64,000 bases of DNA from Candidatus Celerinatantimonas neptuna. GTDB lineage: Bacteria > Pseudomonadota > Gammaproteobacteria > Enterobacterales > Celerinatantimonadaceae. The notes under the pieces were generated by a model that did no database searches, had not been told where the DNA came from, and was given only the letters and a program-made list of their open reading frames with translations. Below, piece by piece: positions 44,960-54,621 of the stretch. Position numbers and translations under genes: made by a program. How positions within the stretch are numbered: the first letter of the stretch is position 1; each line of letters begins with the position of its first letter. The stretch is from positions 1,269,501 through 1,333,500 of the forward strand of contig OU461276.1 of the NCBI GenBank assembly GCA_911810475.1, read 5' to 3'.

Positions 44960-47900
44960 CTGATAACCGTCAGAAGCATCCAGATCACTGAGCTGCAAGG
45001 CACTAGCCAATCCTTTAAGTGACGCATCGTCAAACAATGTATTTACGCTCAGCTGATAACCATGCTCACGCAGTCGTTCAATCAGTTGCACCGCCATGAG
45101 CGAGTGCCCACCTAATCCGAAGAAGTCATCATGACGACCAATCTGTTCAATGCCTAGTAAATCGTGCCAAATCACCGCCAGGGTTTGCTCAGCATCCCCC
45201 TCTGGCGCTTCATACACCTGATGCACATACGCCGATTCATCCGGAGCCGGCAGTGCCCGCCGGTCGACTTTCCCGTTCGCCGTCAGCGGAATGTCGTCCA
45301 GCACCACATACGCCGCCGGCACCATGTAATCCGGCAGGTCAGCCGATAACGCCTGGCGCAGACTATCCACGCTCGCGTCCCCACAGTAATACCCCACCAG
45401 TTGCGGCACATCACCGGTATCCCGACGCGCTAGCACCACTGCATCGCTCACGCCTTCCTGAGCTTTCAGCGCCGATTCAATTTCACCCAGCTCGATTCGG
45501 AAGCCCCGGATTTTCACCTGCTGGTCATTACGCCCTAAGTATTCAATGGACCCATCCGAGTGCCAGCGCCCTAAGTCGCCGGTCCGGTACATCCGCTCGC
45601 CCGGTTCATCGCTGAACGGGTCCGCCATAAACCGCTCCGCCGTTAACTCCGGCCGGTTCAGATACCCCAGCGCCACCTGCGCGCCACCAATGTATAACTC
45701 ACCGGTTACGCCCACACCTACCGGTTCACCATAAGGGTCTAACAGATACATCCGCGTATTCGCTACCGGATAGCCTATCTTCACCCGCTCATCCAGCGGC
45801 TCAGGGCAGGTCCATGCCGTCACTTCTACCGCTGCTTCGGTCGGGCCATACAGGTTATGCACCGGCACACCCGGCAGGCGACTCTGGGACTGACGAACCG
45901 TTTCATCCGATAACGCATCCCCGCTGCAGAATATTCCCCGCAGACTCGGGCACTGTCCGGCTTTTTGACCAAACAGGAAGCTTTGCAACATCGGTGGGAC
46001 AAAGTGCACCAAGGTCACCCCGTAACGCTCTATCACCTCCCTCAGGTAATCCGGATCTTTATGCCCTTCCGGTTTCGCCATCACCAGCCGCGCGCCACTG
46101 CCCAAGGTGACAAAGAATTCCCACACCGACACATCAAAGCTAAAGGGGGTCTTCTGCAGAACCACATCGCTCGCACTAAACTGATAGTCATCCATCATCC
46201 AGCGCAACCGGTTGACCACGCCCCGGTGGGCATTCATCACCCCTTTCGGTTGCCCGGTCGACCCCGAGGTGTATATCACATAGGCGATATCATCGGCCTG
46301 CACCCCGGCTTCACTCAGGTTGGTGGTCGCCATCGCCTGCCACCCGGACTCGGTATCCAGTGTCAGCACCCGGGTTTCATTCAACAACGCATCAAACCGG
46401 CTGGCCAGATGGCTGTCGGTCAGCAGCACCTTCGGCTGACTGTCTTCAAGCATGTAACTTAACCGCTCTTGCGGATAGCCTGGGTCCATCGGCACATAGG
46501 CACCGCCTGCTTTAAGGGTCGCCATCAGCGCCATCACCAAATAACGGCTACGCTCCAGTGATATGGCTACTCGCGCTCCCTGAATCACGCCACAGTGCCG
46601 CAAATAACGCGCAAGTTGATTCACCTGCGCGTTCAGCTCGGCATAACTCAGCGCTCCGTCTTCATCTTCTACCGCAATGGCATCACCATTCGCCTCAGCC
46701 TGCGCTTCAAACAGCTCATGCATACAGGTATGAGTGGGGTAAGCGCGATCGGTCTGGTTAAAGTCATGCAAGACTTGATGACGTTCCACCTCCCCTAACA
46801 GCGGATGCGCAGCCACCGGCTGTGCCGGGGCACTCACCAGACCATGTAATAATTGCACCCAGTAATCCACATACCGCTGCACCGTCTCTTCATCAAATAA
46901 CGACACCGCATAATTCAGTCCACCGCGCAGTTCACCATCAACTTCACTCACCACCAAACTTAAATCAAACTGCGCCGTCTCTATGGTGCTCTCTCCGGCC
47001 TGTAACGCCAAATCCCCCAGCAACACCCGTTGCTCCGGCAGGTTCTGTAAGGTCAGCATCACCTGGAATAACGGACTGTGCGATAAGCTCCGGCTCGGCG
47101 ACACCGCCTCCACCACCTGCTCAAACGGAATCTCCGCATGCATCTGGGCATCCACCGATACCTGTTTCACCCGGCTCAGTAACGTCCCCATATCCGGCTC
47201 GCCACTTAAATCTATCCGCAGCGCCTGGGTGTTCACAAACATCCCTATCAGCCCTTCAACCTCTGTCCGGCTGCGCCCCGCCACCGGGCTCCCTATCACC
47301 ACATCATCCTGACCCGATAACTGCCCCATCAACACCGACCAGCTCGCCAGTAACGTCATATACAAGGTGCAACCATGCCGCTGACTTAACGCTTTGAGCT
47401 CGCCGGTTAAGGCCCCCTCCAGCACCACATCAACCATCCCGCCCCGGTAATCCTGCACCGCCGGACGCGCCCGGTCTTTCGGCAATAACAGCTCATCCGG
47501 AGTACCCCTCAGCTGTGCCTCCCAGTACGTCTGCTGACCCTTCAGCACGTCACCACTCAGATAACATCTCTGCCAGTGCGCATAGTCCCCATACTGCAAT
47601 GCCAGTGGCGCCAATGGGCTCGCATCCCCATCACAGTACGCCTGATACAGCTGCCCCAGCTCGTTAAACAAAACCCCCTGGGACCAGCCATCCGAGATAA
47701 TATGGTGCATCGCCAGTCTTAGTCGATGCCGCTGCGCTTGCTCTTCTATCAGCTCACCACAGAACAACGGACCCCGGCTTAAATCAAAGACCGGCGGCCA
47801 CTGGACACCGGCTTCATCCGACCGGCGGCTGTGCAGACTGAACCCGGTCGCCGCATCCACTATCTGAACCGCGCCACTCCCGTCACTGGCAAAGTGGCTG

Positions 47901-50900
47901 CGCAGGACATGATGACGAGTCACTATCTCATCCAGGGCCGCTTTCAATGCCGGGCGGTTTAAACGCCCGTCCAGCACTAAATCAAAGGCAATCACATACG
48001 CTGCACTGGCATCCGGGTCCATCTGTGACAGGAACCACAGCCGTTGCTGGGCCATCGACAGCGGTTGTGCGACCCCTTCACCCACGCCCTGCGCTTCTAT
48101 CGCCGGCAGCTCATCCGCTTCTCGCAACGTCACTATCAACGCCTGCGCTTTCAGCTGCGGATGGGCAAATAAATCCGCCAATGACACATCCCGCCCCAGC
48201 TCACTGCGTATCCGTGAGGCCAGCTGCACCGCCATCAGTGAGTGACCGCCCAGACCAAAGAAGTCGTCGTTGCGGCCCACCTGCTCAACCTGCAGTAACT
48301 CGCGCCAAATCGCCGCTAAAATCTGCTCTGCTTCCCCTTGCGGCGCTTCATAGGCCGCATGCACAAACGCATCCTCACCCGGCTCAGGCAGCCCTTTGCG
48401 GTCCACTTTCCCGTTCGCTGTTAATGGAATTGCTTCCAGCTGCACATACGCCGCCGGCACCATGTAATCCGGCAGCGCTGCCGATAACGCATGGCGCAGA
48501 CTCTCCACGCGTGCGTCCCCACAGTAATACCCCACCAGTTGCGGCACTTCGCCGTTATCCCGGCGGGCCAGCACCACCGCATCTGCAACTCCCTCCAGAG
48601 CTTTCAGCGCCGATTCAATTTCACCCAGCTCTATCCGGAAGCCCCGGATTTTCACCTGCTGGTCATTGCGCCCTAAGTACTCGATGGAACCATCAGCCAA
48701 CCACCGCCCTAAGTCACCGGTCCGGTACATCCGCGCTCCGGATTGTTGAACAAACGGGTCCGCCATAAAACGCTCCGCCGTTAAATCCGGCCGGTTCAGA
48801 TACCCTTGCGCCACCTGCTCGCCACCAATGTATAACTCGCCGGTAACCCCCACGCCCACCGGCTCCCCATAAGGGTCTAACAGGTACATCCGCGTATTCG
48901 CCACCGGATAACCAATCCGTACCCGCTCATTCAGTGGCTCAGGACAGGTCCATGCCGTCACATCCACTGCCGCTTCTGTCGGACCATACAAGTTATGCAC
49001 CGGTACTCCCGGCAGTCGCCTCTGAGACTGGCGCACCGTTTCATCCGATAACGCATCCCCGCTGCAGAATATCCCCCGCAGGCTTGCACAGCGCCCCGCT
49101 TTTTGCCCGAACAGAAAGCTCTGCAACATCGGCGGCACAAAGTGCATCAGCGTCACGCCTGTGCGCTCTATGACCTCCCTCAGGTAATCCGGGTCTTTAT
49201 GCCCTTCCGGCTTCGCCATCACCAGCCGCGCACCACTGCCCAGCGTGGCAAAAAATTCCCACACCGACACATCAAAGCTGAATGAGGTCTTTTGCAACAC
49301 CACATCGCTCGCACTGAACCCATAGTCTTCTATCATCCAGCGCAGCCGGTTCACCACCCCCCGGTGGCCATTCATCACCCCTTTCGGTTGCCCGGTCGAC
49401 CCCGAGGTGTATATCACATAGGCTAAATCATCAGCCTGCACACCTGCTTCACTCAGGTTGGTGCCCGCCATCGCCTGCCACCCGGACTCGGTATCTAGTG
49501 CCAGTACCCGGGTCCCTTGCGGGAGCATATCAAACCGCGCTGACAAAGCGCTGTCCGTCAGCAGCACCTTCGGCTGACTGTCCGACAGCATGTAACTTAA
49601 ACGCTCCTGGGGATACCCCGGGTCCATCGGCACATAGGCACCGCCGGCTTTAAGAACCGCCAACAGCGCTGTCACCATGCCACGGCCCCGCTCCAGCGAC
49701 ACCGCCACCAAATCACCCCGGCCAATCCCTTTATCCCGCAGATAACGCGCCAGCTGATTCGCCTGTGCATTCAGCTCGCCATAGCTCAGCACGCCGGCTT
49801 CATCTTCCACCGCGATGGCATCGCCATGCGCCAGGGCCTGCGCTTCAAACAGTGCATGAATGCAGGGGCTGTCCAGGTAGTAACGTTCGGTCTGGTTAAA
49901 GTCATGCAATACTTGATATCGTTCCACCTCACCCAACAACGGATGCGATGCCACCGGTTTCTCTGGTGTATTTACCAGGCCCTTCAGCAGCCGTTTCCAG
50001 TAATCCACATACCGCTGCACCGTCCCTTCATCAAATAACGACACTGCATAGTTCAGTCCGCCCCTCAGTTCACCCTCGGCTTCACTCAACAACAGGCTTA
50101 AATCAAACTGCGCGGTTTCCATCTCTGGCTGTCCAGCTGATAACTCAATATCCCCCAGTTTTAGATGGCCCGATGATCCATTTTGCAATGCGAACATCAC
50201 CTGTGACAGCGGACTATACGACAAGCTACGGGTAGGCGAGACTGCTTCAACGACTTGTTCAAAGGGAATATCCTGGTGCTCCTGAGCATCCATTGAGATC
50301 TGTTTCACCCGGGATAACAGCTCTCTCATGTCCGGCTCGCCACTTAAGTCAACCCGCAGCGCTTGAGTGTTCACAAACATCCCTATCAGGCCTTCGACTT
50401 CACTACGGGTTCTCCCGGCCACGGGACTACCGATCACCACATCATCTTGGCCGGCCAACCGGCCCATCAGCACGGCCCAACTCGCCAAAAGCGTCATGTA
50501 TAAGGTACAGCCATGCTGCTGACTTAACGCTTTAAGCTCTCCTGTTAAGGCTCGGTCCAACACCACATCAACCATCCCGCCCCGGTAATCCTGGACTGTC
50601 GGGCGTTCCCGGTCTTTCGGCAATAACAACTCATCTGGAGCACCACTCAGTTGTGCTTCCCAGTACGCCTGTTGTGTTTTGAGAACTTCACCACTGACAT
50701 ATTCCCTCTGCCAGCAGGCATAATCGCCATACTGGAGAGTTAACGGACTCAGTGGGTTTGACTGTTCGGCTTGATAAGCCTCATAAAGCTGGCTTAATTC
50801 AGTAAATAAAATGCTCAAAGACCAGCCATCGGCAATGATATGATGCATGGCCAATCGCAGACGATGGCATGTCTCACTTTCATGGATCAATTCCCCCTGG

Positions 50901-51355
50901 ATCAGATGACCAGCAGTCAGATCGAATTTCGGTGGCCAGTCAATGGCGGGAGCATTCACATCCCGCTCATGCAGCATGAATCCTTGGGACTTATCGACAA
51001 TCTGAACCGCTTCACCCTCATGATTCTCAAAGTGACTGTGTAAGATGTGATGCCGTTCCACTATCGTATCGAGCGCAGCTTTCAACGCCTCCCGATCCAG
51101 CTTACCATCGAGGAGTAAATCACTGGCAATAATGTAGGCAGCCGTTGCGCCTGTATCCATCTGTGACAAGAACCACAAACGTTGCTGCGCCAAAGATAAA
51201 GGAAATTCTGTGCGATCTGGATCACTTACCTCAATTGGACATGTTTTCTGTGCAGAGCTTTCTCCAATTTCAACATCAGAGTTTTCTAAGTGCTCCAGCA
51301 GCGCTTGCAGCTCTTCTGGAGACAGATCATTGATTGAAAATTCTACTTCACTCAT
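41699..51355 (-). CDS. NRPS-2: three-module peptide synthetase (Ser-Ser-Leu)
   Basis: A 3218-residue middle subunit. Order: N-terminal docking helix (MSEVEFSINDLSPEELQALL, 1-50); C-A(Ser, DVWHFSLVDK)-T (to ~1098); C-A(Ser, variant code DVWHFSLVEK)-T (to ~2133); dualE/C-A(Leu, DAWFLGNVVK)-T; and a short C-terminal docking tail (LSDVQALARQILNR). All catalytic motifs look intact. Its first 250 residues are almost the same as those of NRPS-3, and its last ~95 residues are almost the same as those of NRPS-1. Modules 2-3 match NRPS-3 modules 2-3 nearly base for base. So the gene looks like a copy of the start of NRPS-3 in which the Thr adenylation domain was replaced by a Ser one. The junction is 5 bases on each side. 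Confidence 0.95.
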   Translation of the reverse strand: MSEVEFSINDLSPEELQALLEHLENSDVEIGESSAQKTCPIEVSDPDRTEFPLSLAQQRLWFLSQMDTGATAAYIIASDLLLDGKLDREALKAALDTIVERHHILHSHFENHEGEAVQIVDKSQGFMLHERDVNAPAIDWPPKFDLTAGHLIQGELIHESETCHRLRLAMHHIIADGWSLSILFTELSQLYEAYQAEQSNPLSPLTLQYGDYACWQREYVSGEVLKTQQAYWEAQLSGAPDELLLPKDRERPTVQDYRGGMVDVVLDRALTGELKALSQQHGCTLYMTLLASWAVLMGRLAGQDDVVIGSPVAGRTRSEVEGLIGMFVNTQALRVDLSGEPDMRELLSRVKQISMDAQEHQDIPFEQVVEAVSPTRSLSYSPLSQVMFALQNGSSGHLKLGDIELSAGQPEMETAQFDLSLLLSEAEGELRGGLNYAVSLFDEGTVQRYVDYWKRLLKGLVNTPEKPVASHPLLGEVERYQVLHDFNQTERYYLDSPCIHALFEAQALAHGDAIAVEDEAGVLSYGELNAQANQLARYLRDKGIGRGDLVAVSLERGRGMVTALLAVLKAGGAYVPMDPGYPQERLSYMLSDSQPKVLLTDSALSARFDMLPQGTRVLALDTESGWQAMAGTNLSEAGVQADDLAYVIYTSGSTGQPKGVMNGHRGVVNRLRWMIEDYGFSASDVVLQKTSFSFDVSVWEFFATLGSGARLVMAKPEGHKDPDYLREVIERTGVTLMHFVPPMLQSFLFGQKAGRCASLRGIFCSGDALSDETVRQSQRRLPGVPVHNLYGPTEAAVDVTAWTCPEPLNERVRIGYPVANTRMYLLDPYGEPVGVGVTGELYIGGEQVAQGYLNRPDLTAERFMADPFVQQSGARMYRTGDLGRWLADGSIEYLGRNDQQVKIRGFRIELGEIESALKALEGVADAVVLARRDNGEVPQLVGYYCGDARVESLRHALSAALPDYMVPAAYVQLEAIPLTANGKVDRKGLPEPGEDAFVHAAYEAPQGEAEQILAAIWRELLQVEQVGRNDDFFGLGGHSLMAVQLASRIRSELGRDVSLADLFAHPQLKAQALIVTLREADELPAIEAQGVGEGVAQPLSMAQQRLWFLSQMDPDASAAYVIAFDLVLDGRLNRPALKAALDEIVTRHHVLRSHFASDGSGAVQIVDAATGFSLHSRRSDEAGVQWPPVFDLSRGPLFCGELIEEQAQRHRLRLAMHHIISDGWSQGVLFNELGQLYQAYCDGDASPLAPLALQYGDYAHWQRCYLSGDVLKGQQTYWEAQLRGTPDELLLPKDRARPAVQDYRGGMVDVVLEGALTGELKALSQRHGCTLYMTLLASWSVLMGQLSGQDDVVIGSPVAGRSRTEVEGLIGMFVNTQALRIDLSGEPDMGTLLSRVKQVSVDAQMHAEIPFEQVVEAVSPSRSLSHSPLFQVMLTLQNLPEQRVLLGDLALQAGESTIETAQFDLSLVVSEVDGELRGGLNYAVSLFDEETVQRYVDYWVQLLHGLVSAPAQPVAAHPLLGEVERHQVLHDFNQTDRAYPTHTCMHELFEAQAEANGDAIAVEDEDGALSYAELNAQVNQLARYLRHCGVIQGARVAISLERSRYLVMALMATLKAGGAYVPMDPGYPQERLSYMLEDSQPKVLLTDSHLASRFDALLNETRVLTLDTESGWQAMATTNLSEAGVQADDIAYVIYTSGSTGQPKGVMNAHRGVVNRLRWMMDDYQFSASDVVLQKTPFSFDVSVWEFFVTLGSGARLVMAKPEGHKDPDYLREVIERYGVTLVHFVPPMLQSFLFGQKAGQCPSLRGIFCSGDALSDETVRQSQSRLPGVPVHNLYGPTEAAVEVTAWTCPEPLDERVKIGYPVANTRMYLLDPYGEPVGVGVTGELYIGGAQVALGYLNRPELTAERFMADPFSDEPGERMYRTGDLGRWHSDGSIEYLGRNDQQVKIRGFRIELGEIESALKAQEGVSDAVVLARRDTGDVPQLVGYYCGDASVDSLRQALSADLPDYMVPAAYVVLDDIPLTANGKVDRRALPAPDESAYVHQVYEAPEGDAEQTLAVIWHDLLGIEQIGRHDDFFGLGGHSLMAVQLIERLREHGYQLSVNTLFDDASLKGLASALQLSDLDASDGYQVPANLIPSDCQVLTPTMLPLVELNEAELRSIEAKVSGGSANIQDIYPLAPLQEGILFHHLLSEEGDPYVSRLVLGFTDTENLNAFVNALRSVIARHDILRTAIVWEGLNEPAQVVWRDAPLPLQALSLEGDDVVEQMKARLDPAHLRLNVQQAPMMAAYHSSDPSHGRELLCLLLHHLCNDHTTLELLLEELQAYLVGRSDELPTPLAFRDFVARARHEVDRDAQQAYFREQLGDIDEGCTPFGLTDVQGDGRQIESATEALSDELSRLIREQSRQRGMSSAALFHLAWGLVVRAGTGRDDVVFGTVLFGRMNAGKGADRMLGMFLNTLPLRLTLNDRPLDDVLKETQQRLAGLLNHEHTSLVQAQQCSGVGTGQPLFSSLINYRYQGGSSQIELDEKPSGFGVVFAEERTNYPLMVSVNDHEDGSFSFEVQSDACVGAQRIAAMLIRALDAVMVGLVDSADQSVVSLPVLSESEYHQVVYDFNQTERYYLDSPCIHALFEAQALAHGDAIAVEDEAGVLSYAELNAQANQLARYLRENGIGRGDLVAVSLERGCGMVTALLAVLKAGGAYVPMDPGYPQERLSYMLSDSQPKVLVTDWERAPLFGSRPETTTLVLLEKSEDWSSFSDQNGIEPHAESSDLAYVIYTSGSTGQPKGVLVEHRNLSHLVAWHNRQFNITAGTCASSVAGVGFDAAVWEIWPVLCGGGQLLMPTLEVSRDPQQLLDWWQSQPIEVGFLSTAIAELAFNRGLTHPTLRTLLVGGDRLTQLPKDVTFEVVNNYGPTETTVVATSGVMRAGRDILDIGGPIDNTRVYLLNGAGQPVPVGVAGELYIGGAGVARGYLNRPDLTVERFMADPFSDEPGARMYRTGDLGRWLADGRIEYLGRNDQQVKIRGYRIELGEIESALKVQEGVSDAAVVAWQRDGGAPQLVGYYCGAALPDGLRQGVSAQLPDYMVPAAYVQLDEIPLTANGKVDRKGLPEPGEDAFVHAAYEAPEGKLEVTLAKLWGELLGLEKIGRNDDFFELGGHSLLGVQLVTRIREKLSIEITITDLFKNPKLNALATRLTYLKLSKFNLSDVQALARQILNR
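41988..48306. repeat. 6.3 kb direct repeat, copy in NRPS-2
   Basis: Partner of 32302-38620. The left edge is sharp: at about 41988 the sequence changes from the NRPS-1-type end to the NRPS-3-type Leu domain. The right edge lies in the linker after the first carrier domain. Confidence 0.9.
44960..48064 (-). other. NRPS-2 module 2: C-A(Ser, variant code)-T
   Basis: The code reads DVWHFSLVEK: Glu replaces Asp at the ninth position (VEVTAW instead of VDVTAW). Serine is still the best guess. The carrier (LIERLREHGYQLSV) and the following dual domain predict D-Ser. It is nearly identical to NRPS-3 modules 2 and 5. Confidence 0.8.
48065..51355 (-). other. NRPS-2 module 1: docking helix-C-A(Ser)-T
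   Basis: The ordinary condensation domain has MHHIIADGWS. The adenylation domain reads DVWHFSLVDK (Ser) and is nearly identical in DNA to the Ser domains at about 22.7-24.2 kb and 54.9-56.4 kb. It receives the L-Leu chain from NRPS-1. The next domain is an ordinary C, which predicts L-Ser. Confidence 0.85.
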
Positions 51356-51652
51356 GCTTGTTACCTGTTTAAAATTTGACGAGCAAGTGCCTGAACATCA
51401 CTCAAATTGAATTTTGATAGTTTTAGATAGGTTAATCGTGTAGCTAGTGCATTTAATTTCGGGTTCTTGAACAAATCGGTAATCGTTATCTCGATAGATA
51501 ATTTTTCACGAATACGAGTGACTAATTGAACGCCCAATAAGGAATGTCCACCTAATTCAAAGAAATCATCATTTCGACCAATTTTTTCCAGGCCTAATAA
51601 CTCACCCCATAGCTTCGCAAGGGTGACTTCTAATTTCCCTTCAGGCGCTTCA
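50602..51652. repeat. Gene-junction repeat, NRPS-1/NRPS-2 copy
   Basis: Partner of 40940-41990. The ribosome site AGGTAA overlaps the NRPS-1 stop, with CAAGC between stop and ATG, exactly as at the other junction. Confidence 0.9.
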
Positions 51653-54621
51653 TAAGTCGAATGCACAAACGCATCTTCACCCGGCTCAGGCAGCCCTTTA
51701 CGGTCCACCTTCCCATTCGCCGTCAGCGGAATTTCGTCCAGCTGCACATACGCCGCCGGCACCATGTAATCCGGTAATTTCAACGCCAGAGCGTTTCTCT
51801 GACTATCCACATCAACCGAGCCCACGGTATAAGCAATTAAACGCGTGACTCCCTGCGATGTCGTTTGCGCGATGACGACTGCATCTTTAATACCCGCCTG
51901 GGCCCGCAATGCTGCTTCAATTTCACCCAGCTCAATTCGGTAACCCCGGATTTTCACCTGCTGGTCATTGCGCCCTAAGTACTCAATACGACCATCGGCC
52001 AACCACCGCCCTAAGTCGCCCGTCCGGTACATCCGTGCCCCCGGCTCATCACTGAACGGGTCCGCCATAAAGCGTTCGACCGTCAAATCAGGCCGGTTCA
52101 GATAACCCCGCGCCACTCCCGCGCCGCCAATGTACATCTCACCGGTCACGCCCACCGGCACCGGCTGCCCGGCACCATTGAGAAGATACACCCGGGTATT
52201 ATCAATCGGACCCCCAATATCAAGAATATCGCGGCCGGCCCGCATCACCCCGGACGTCGCCACCACCGTCGTCTCCGTCGGTCCGTAGTTGTTCACCACC
52301 TCAAATGTCACGTCTTTCGGTAATTGCGTCAGCCGGTCTCCGCCCACCAGTAACGTTCTCAACGTTGGGTGCGTCAGGCCTCGGTTAAACGCTAACTCGG
52401 CAATCGCCGTTGACAAAAAGCCCACTTCAATCGGATGCGACTGCCACCAGTCCAGTAACTGCTGCGGGTCGCGCGATACCTCTAAGGTGGGCATCAGCAA
52501 CTGACCCCCGGCACACAATACCGGCCAGATTTCCCACACCGCCGCATCAAAGCCCACACCCGCCACACTGGAAGCACAAGTTCCCGCCGTGATGTTGAAC
52601 TGTCGATTGTGCCACGCCACCAGATGACTTAAATTCCGGTGCTCAACCAGCACCCCTTTCGGTTGCCCGGTCGACCCCGAGGTATATATCACATAGGCTA
52701 AATCGCTTGATTCTGCGTGAGGTTCAATACCATTCTGGTCAGAGAATGAAGACCAGTCCTCTGATTTTTCTAACAGGACCAGCGTCGTTGTTTCCGGCCG
52801 TGACCCAAATAATGGCGCTCGCTCCCAGTCCGTCACCAGTACTTTTGGCTGACTGTCCGACAGCATGTAACTTAAACGCTCCTGTGGATAGCCCGGGTCC
52901 ATCGGCACATACGCACCCCCGGCTTTAAGAACCGCCAACAGCGCTGTCACCATGCCACAGCCCCGCTCCAGCGACACCGCCACCAAATCACCCCGGCCAA
53001 TCCCTTTTTCCCGCAAATAACGCGCAAGTTGATTCGCCTGTGCATTCAGCTCGGCATAGCTCAGCGCCCCGACTTCATCGGCCACCGCAATCGCATCCCC
53101 ATGGGCCCGGGCCTGCGCTTCAAACAGTGCATGAATGCAAACCTGGTCGGGGTAATCGGTCCCGGTCGGGTTGAAGTCGTTCACCACCTGCTGATATTCG
53201 TGATGACTTAATACAGGCAGCTCATCGACTGTCAGAGAATCGCCTTGTACCAGTGCTTTGACCAGAGCTGTCAAAGCTCGCATGAACATATCGGCAATTC
53301 GCTCTGCACCGACCGAGGTATCCGCCAGAATATCAAGAGAAAATCCCCCATCTTGCAGATCGTTAACTGAAGCAACCAGCGGATAGTTAGTCCGCTCTTC
53401 CGAAAAGACGAGATCTACTTCTAATTCTTTTTTATCCAGGTCTAACTGGCTACTTCCACCCTGATAGCGATAGTTCAAAAGCGTACTGAATAGTGGCTGT
53501 CCGCTTCCTAAACCACTGCACTGCTGGGCCTGTACCAGCGATGTATGCTCATGACTCAATAGCCCCGCCAGTCGCTGTTGTGTCTCTTTCAATACCTCAT
53601 CCAGCGGCCGATCATTAAGCGTCAGTCGCAGCGGCAGGGTATTGAGGAACATCCCCAGCATTCGGTCTGCGCCTTTTCCGGCATTCATCCGGCCAAACAA
53701 CACGGTGCCAAACACCACATCATCCCGGCCTGTTCCAGCACGGACAACCAGTCCCCAAGCCAGATGGAACAGCGCCGCTGCGCTCATTCCCCTCTGGCGA
53801 CTCTGCGTTCGTAATGCGCAAGCAACCTCATCTGATATATCAATATTGAAGGCTTCGATTTGACTACCGTTGCCCTGGACATCGGTCAAACCGAATGGCG
53901 TACTGCCATCTTCAATATCTCCCAGCTGCTCTCTGAAGTATTCCTGCTGTTCTTCCCTGTCCACTTCATGGCAGGCTCTGGCGACAAATTCACGAAAAGC
54001 CAAGGGTGTTGGCAGTTCATCTGACCGATTCTGCAAATGCGCCTGCACTTCTTCCATCAACAACTCAAGCGTAGTGTGGTCATTACACAGATGATGCAAT
54101 AACAAACAAAGCAGCTCTCGGCCATGAGATGGATCGCTGCTATGATACGCCGCCATCATTGGTGCCTGCTGCACATTCAGCCGCAGGTGTGCCGGGTCCA
54201 GCCGAGCTTTCATTTGCTCAGCAATGTCATCACCGTCGAGCGGGAATGGATGTAATGGCAATGGCGCATCTCGCCACACCACCTGTACAGGCTCGTCGAG
54301 CCCTTCCCAGACAATGGCTGTCCGTAAAATATCATGGCGGACAATCACAGAGCGCAATGCATCCACAAAGTCATTCAGGCTCTGCGCATCGCTAAAACCC
54401 AGGACTAATCGGGATACATATGGGTCACCCTCTTCATTGAGCATGTGATGGAATAAGATCCCTTCCTGCAGTGGGGCCAGTGGATAGATATCCTGAATAT
54501 TGGCGGCTCCACCTGGCACGCGGGATGTGATCGTCTGAAGTTCGCTGTCGCGAAGATCAACAAGCGGCAGCATCGCCGGAGTCAACACCTGGCAATCGGA
54601 TGGAATGAGATTAGCGGGTAC
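51361..54621 (-). other. NRPS-1 visible module 4: dual E/C-A(Leu)-T and docking tail
   Basis: The epimerisation motif is HHMLNEEGD, with Met where Ile/Leu is usual. The Leu code is DAWFLGNVVK. The carrier domain (GGHSLLGVQLVTRIREKLSIE) and the tail ending ARQILNR are the same as in NRPS-2 and differ from internal carriers, consistent with a role in docking. Confidence 0.85.
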
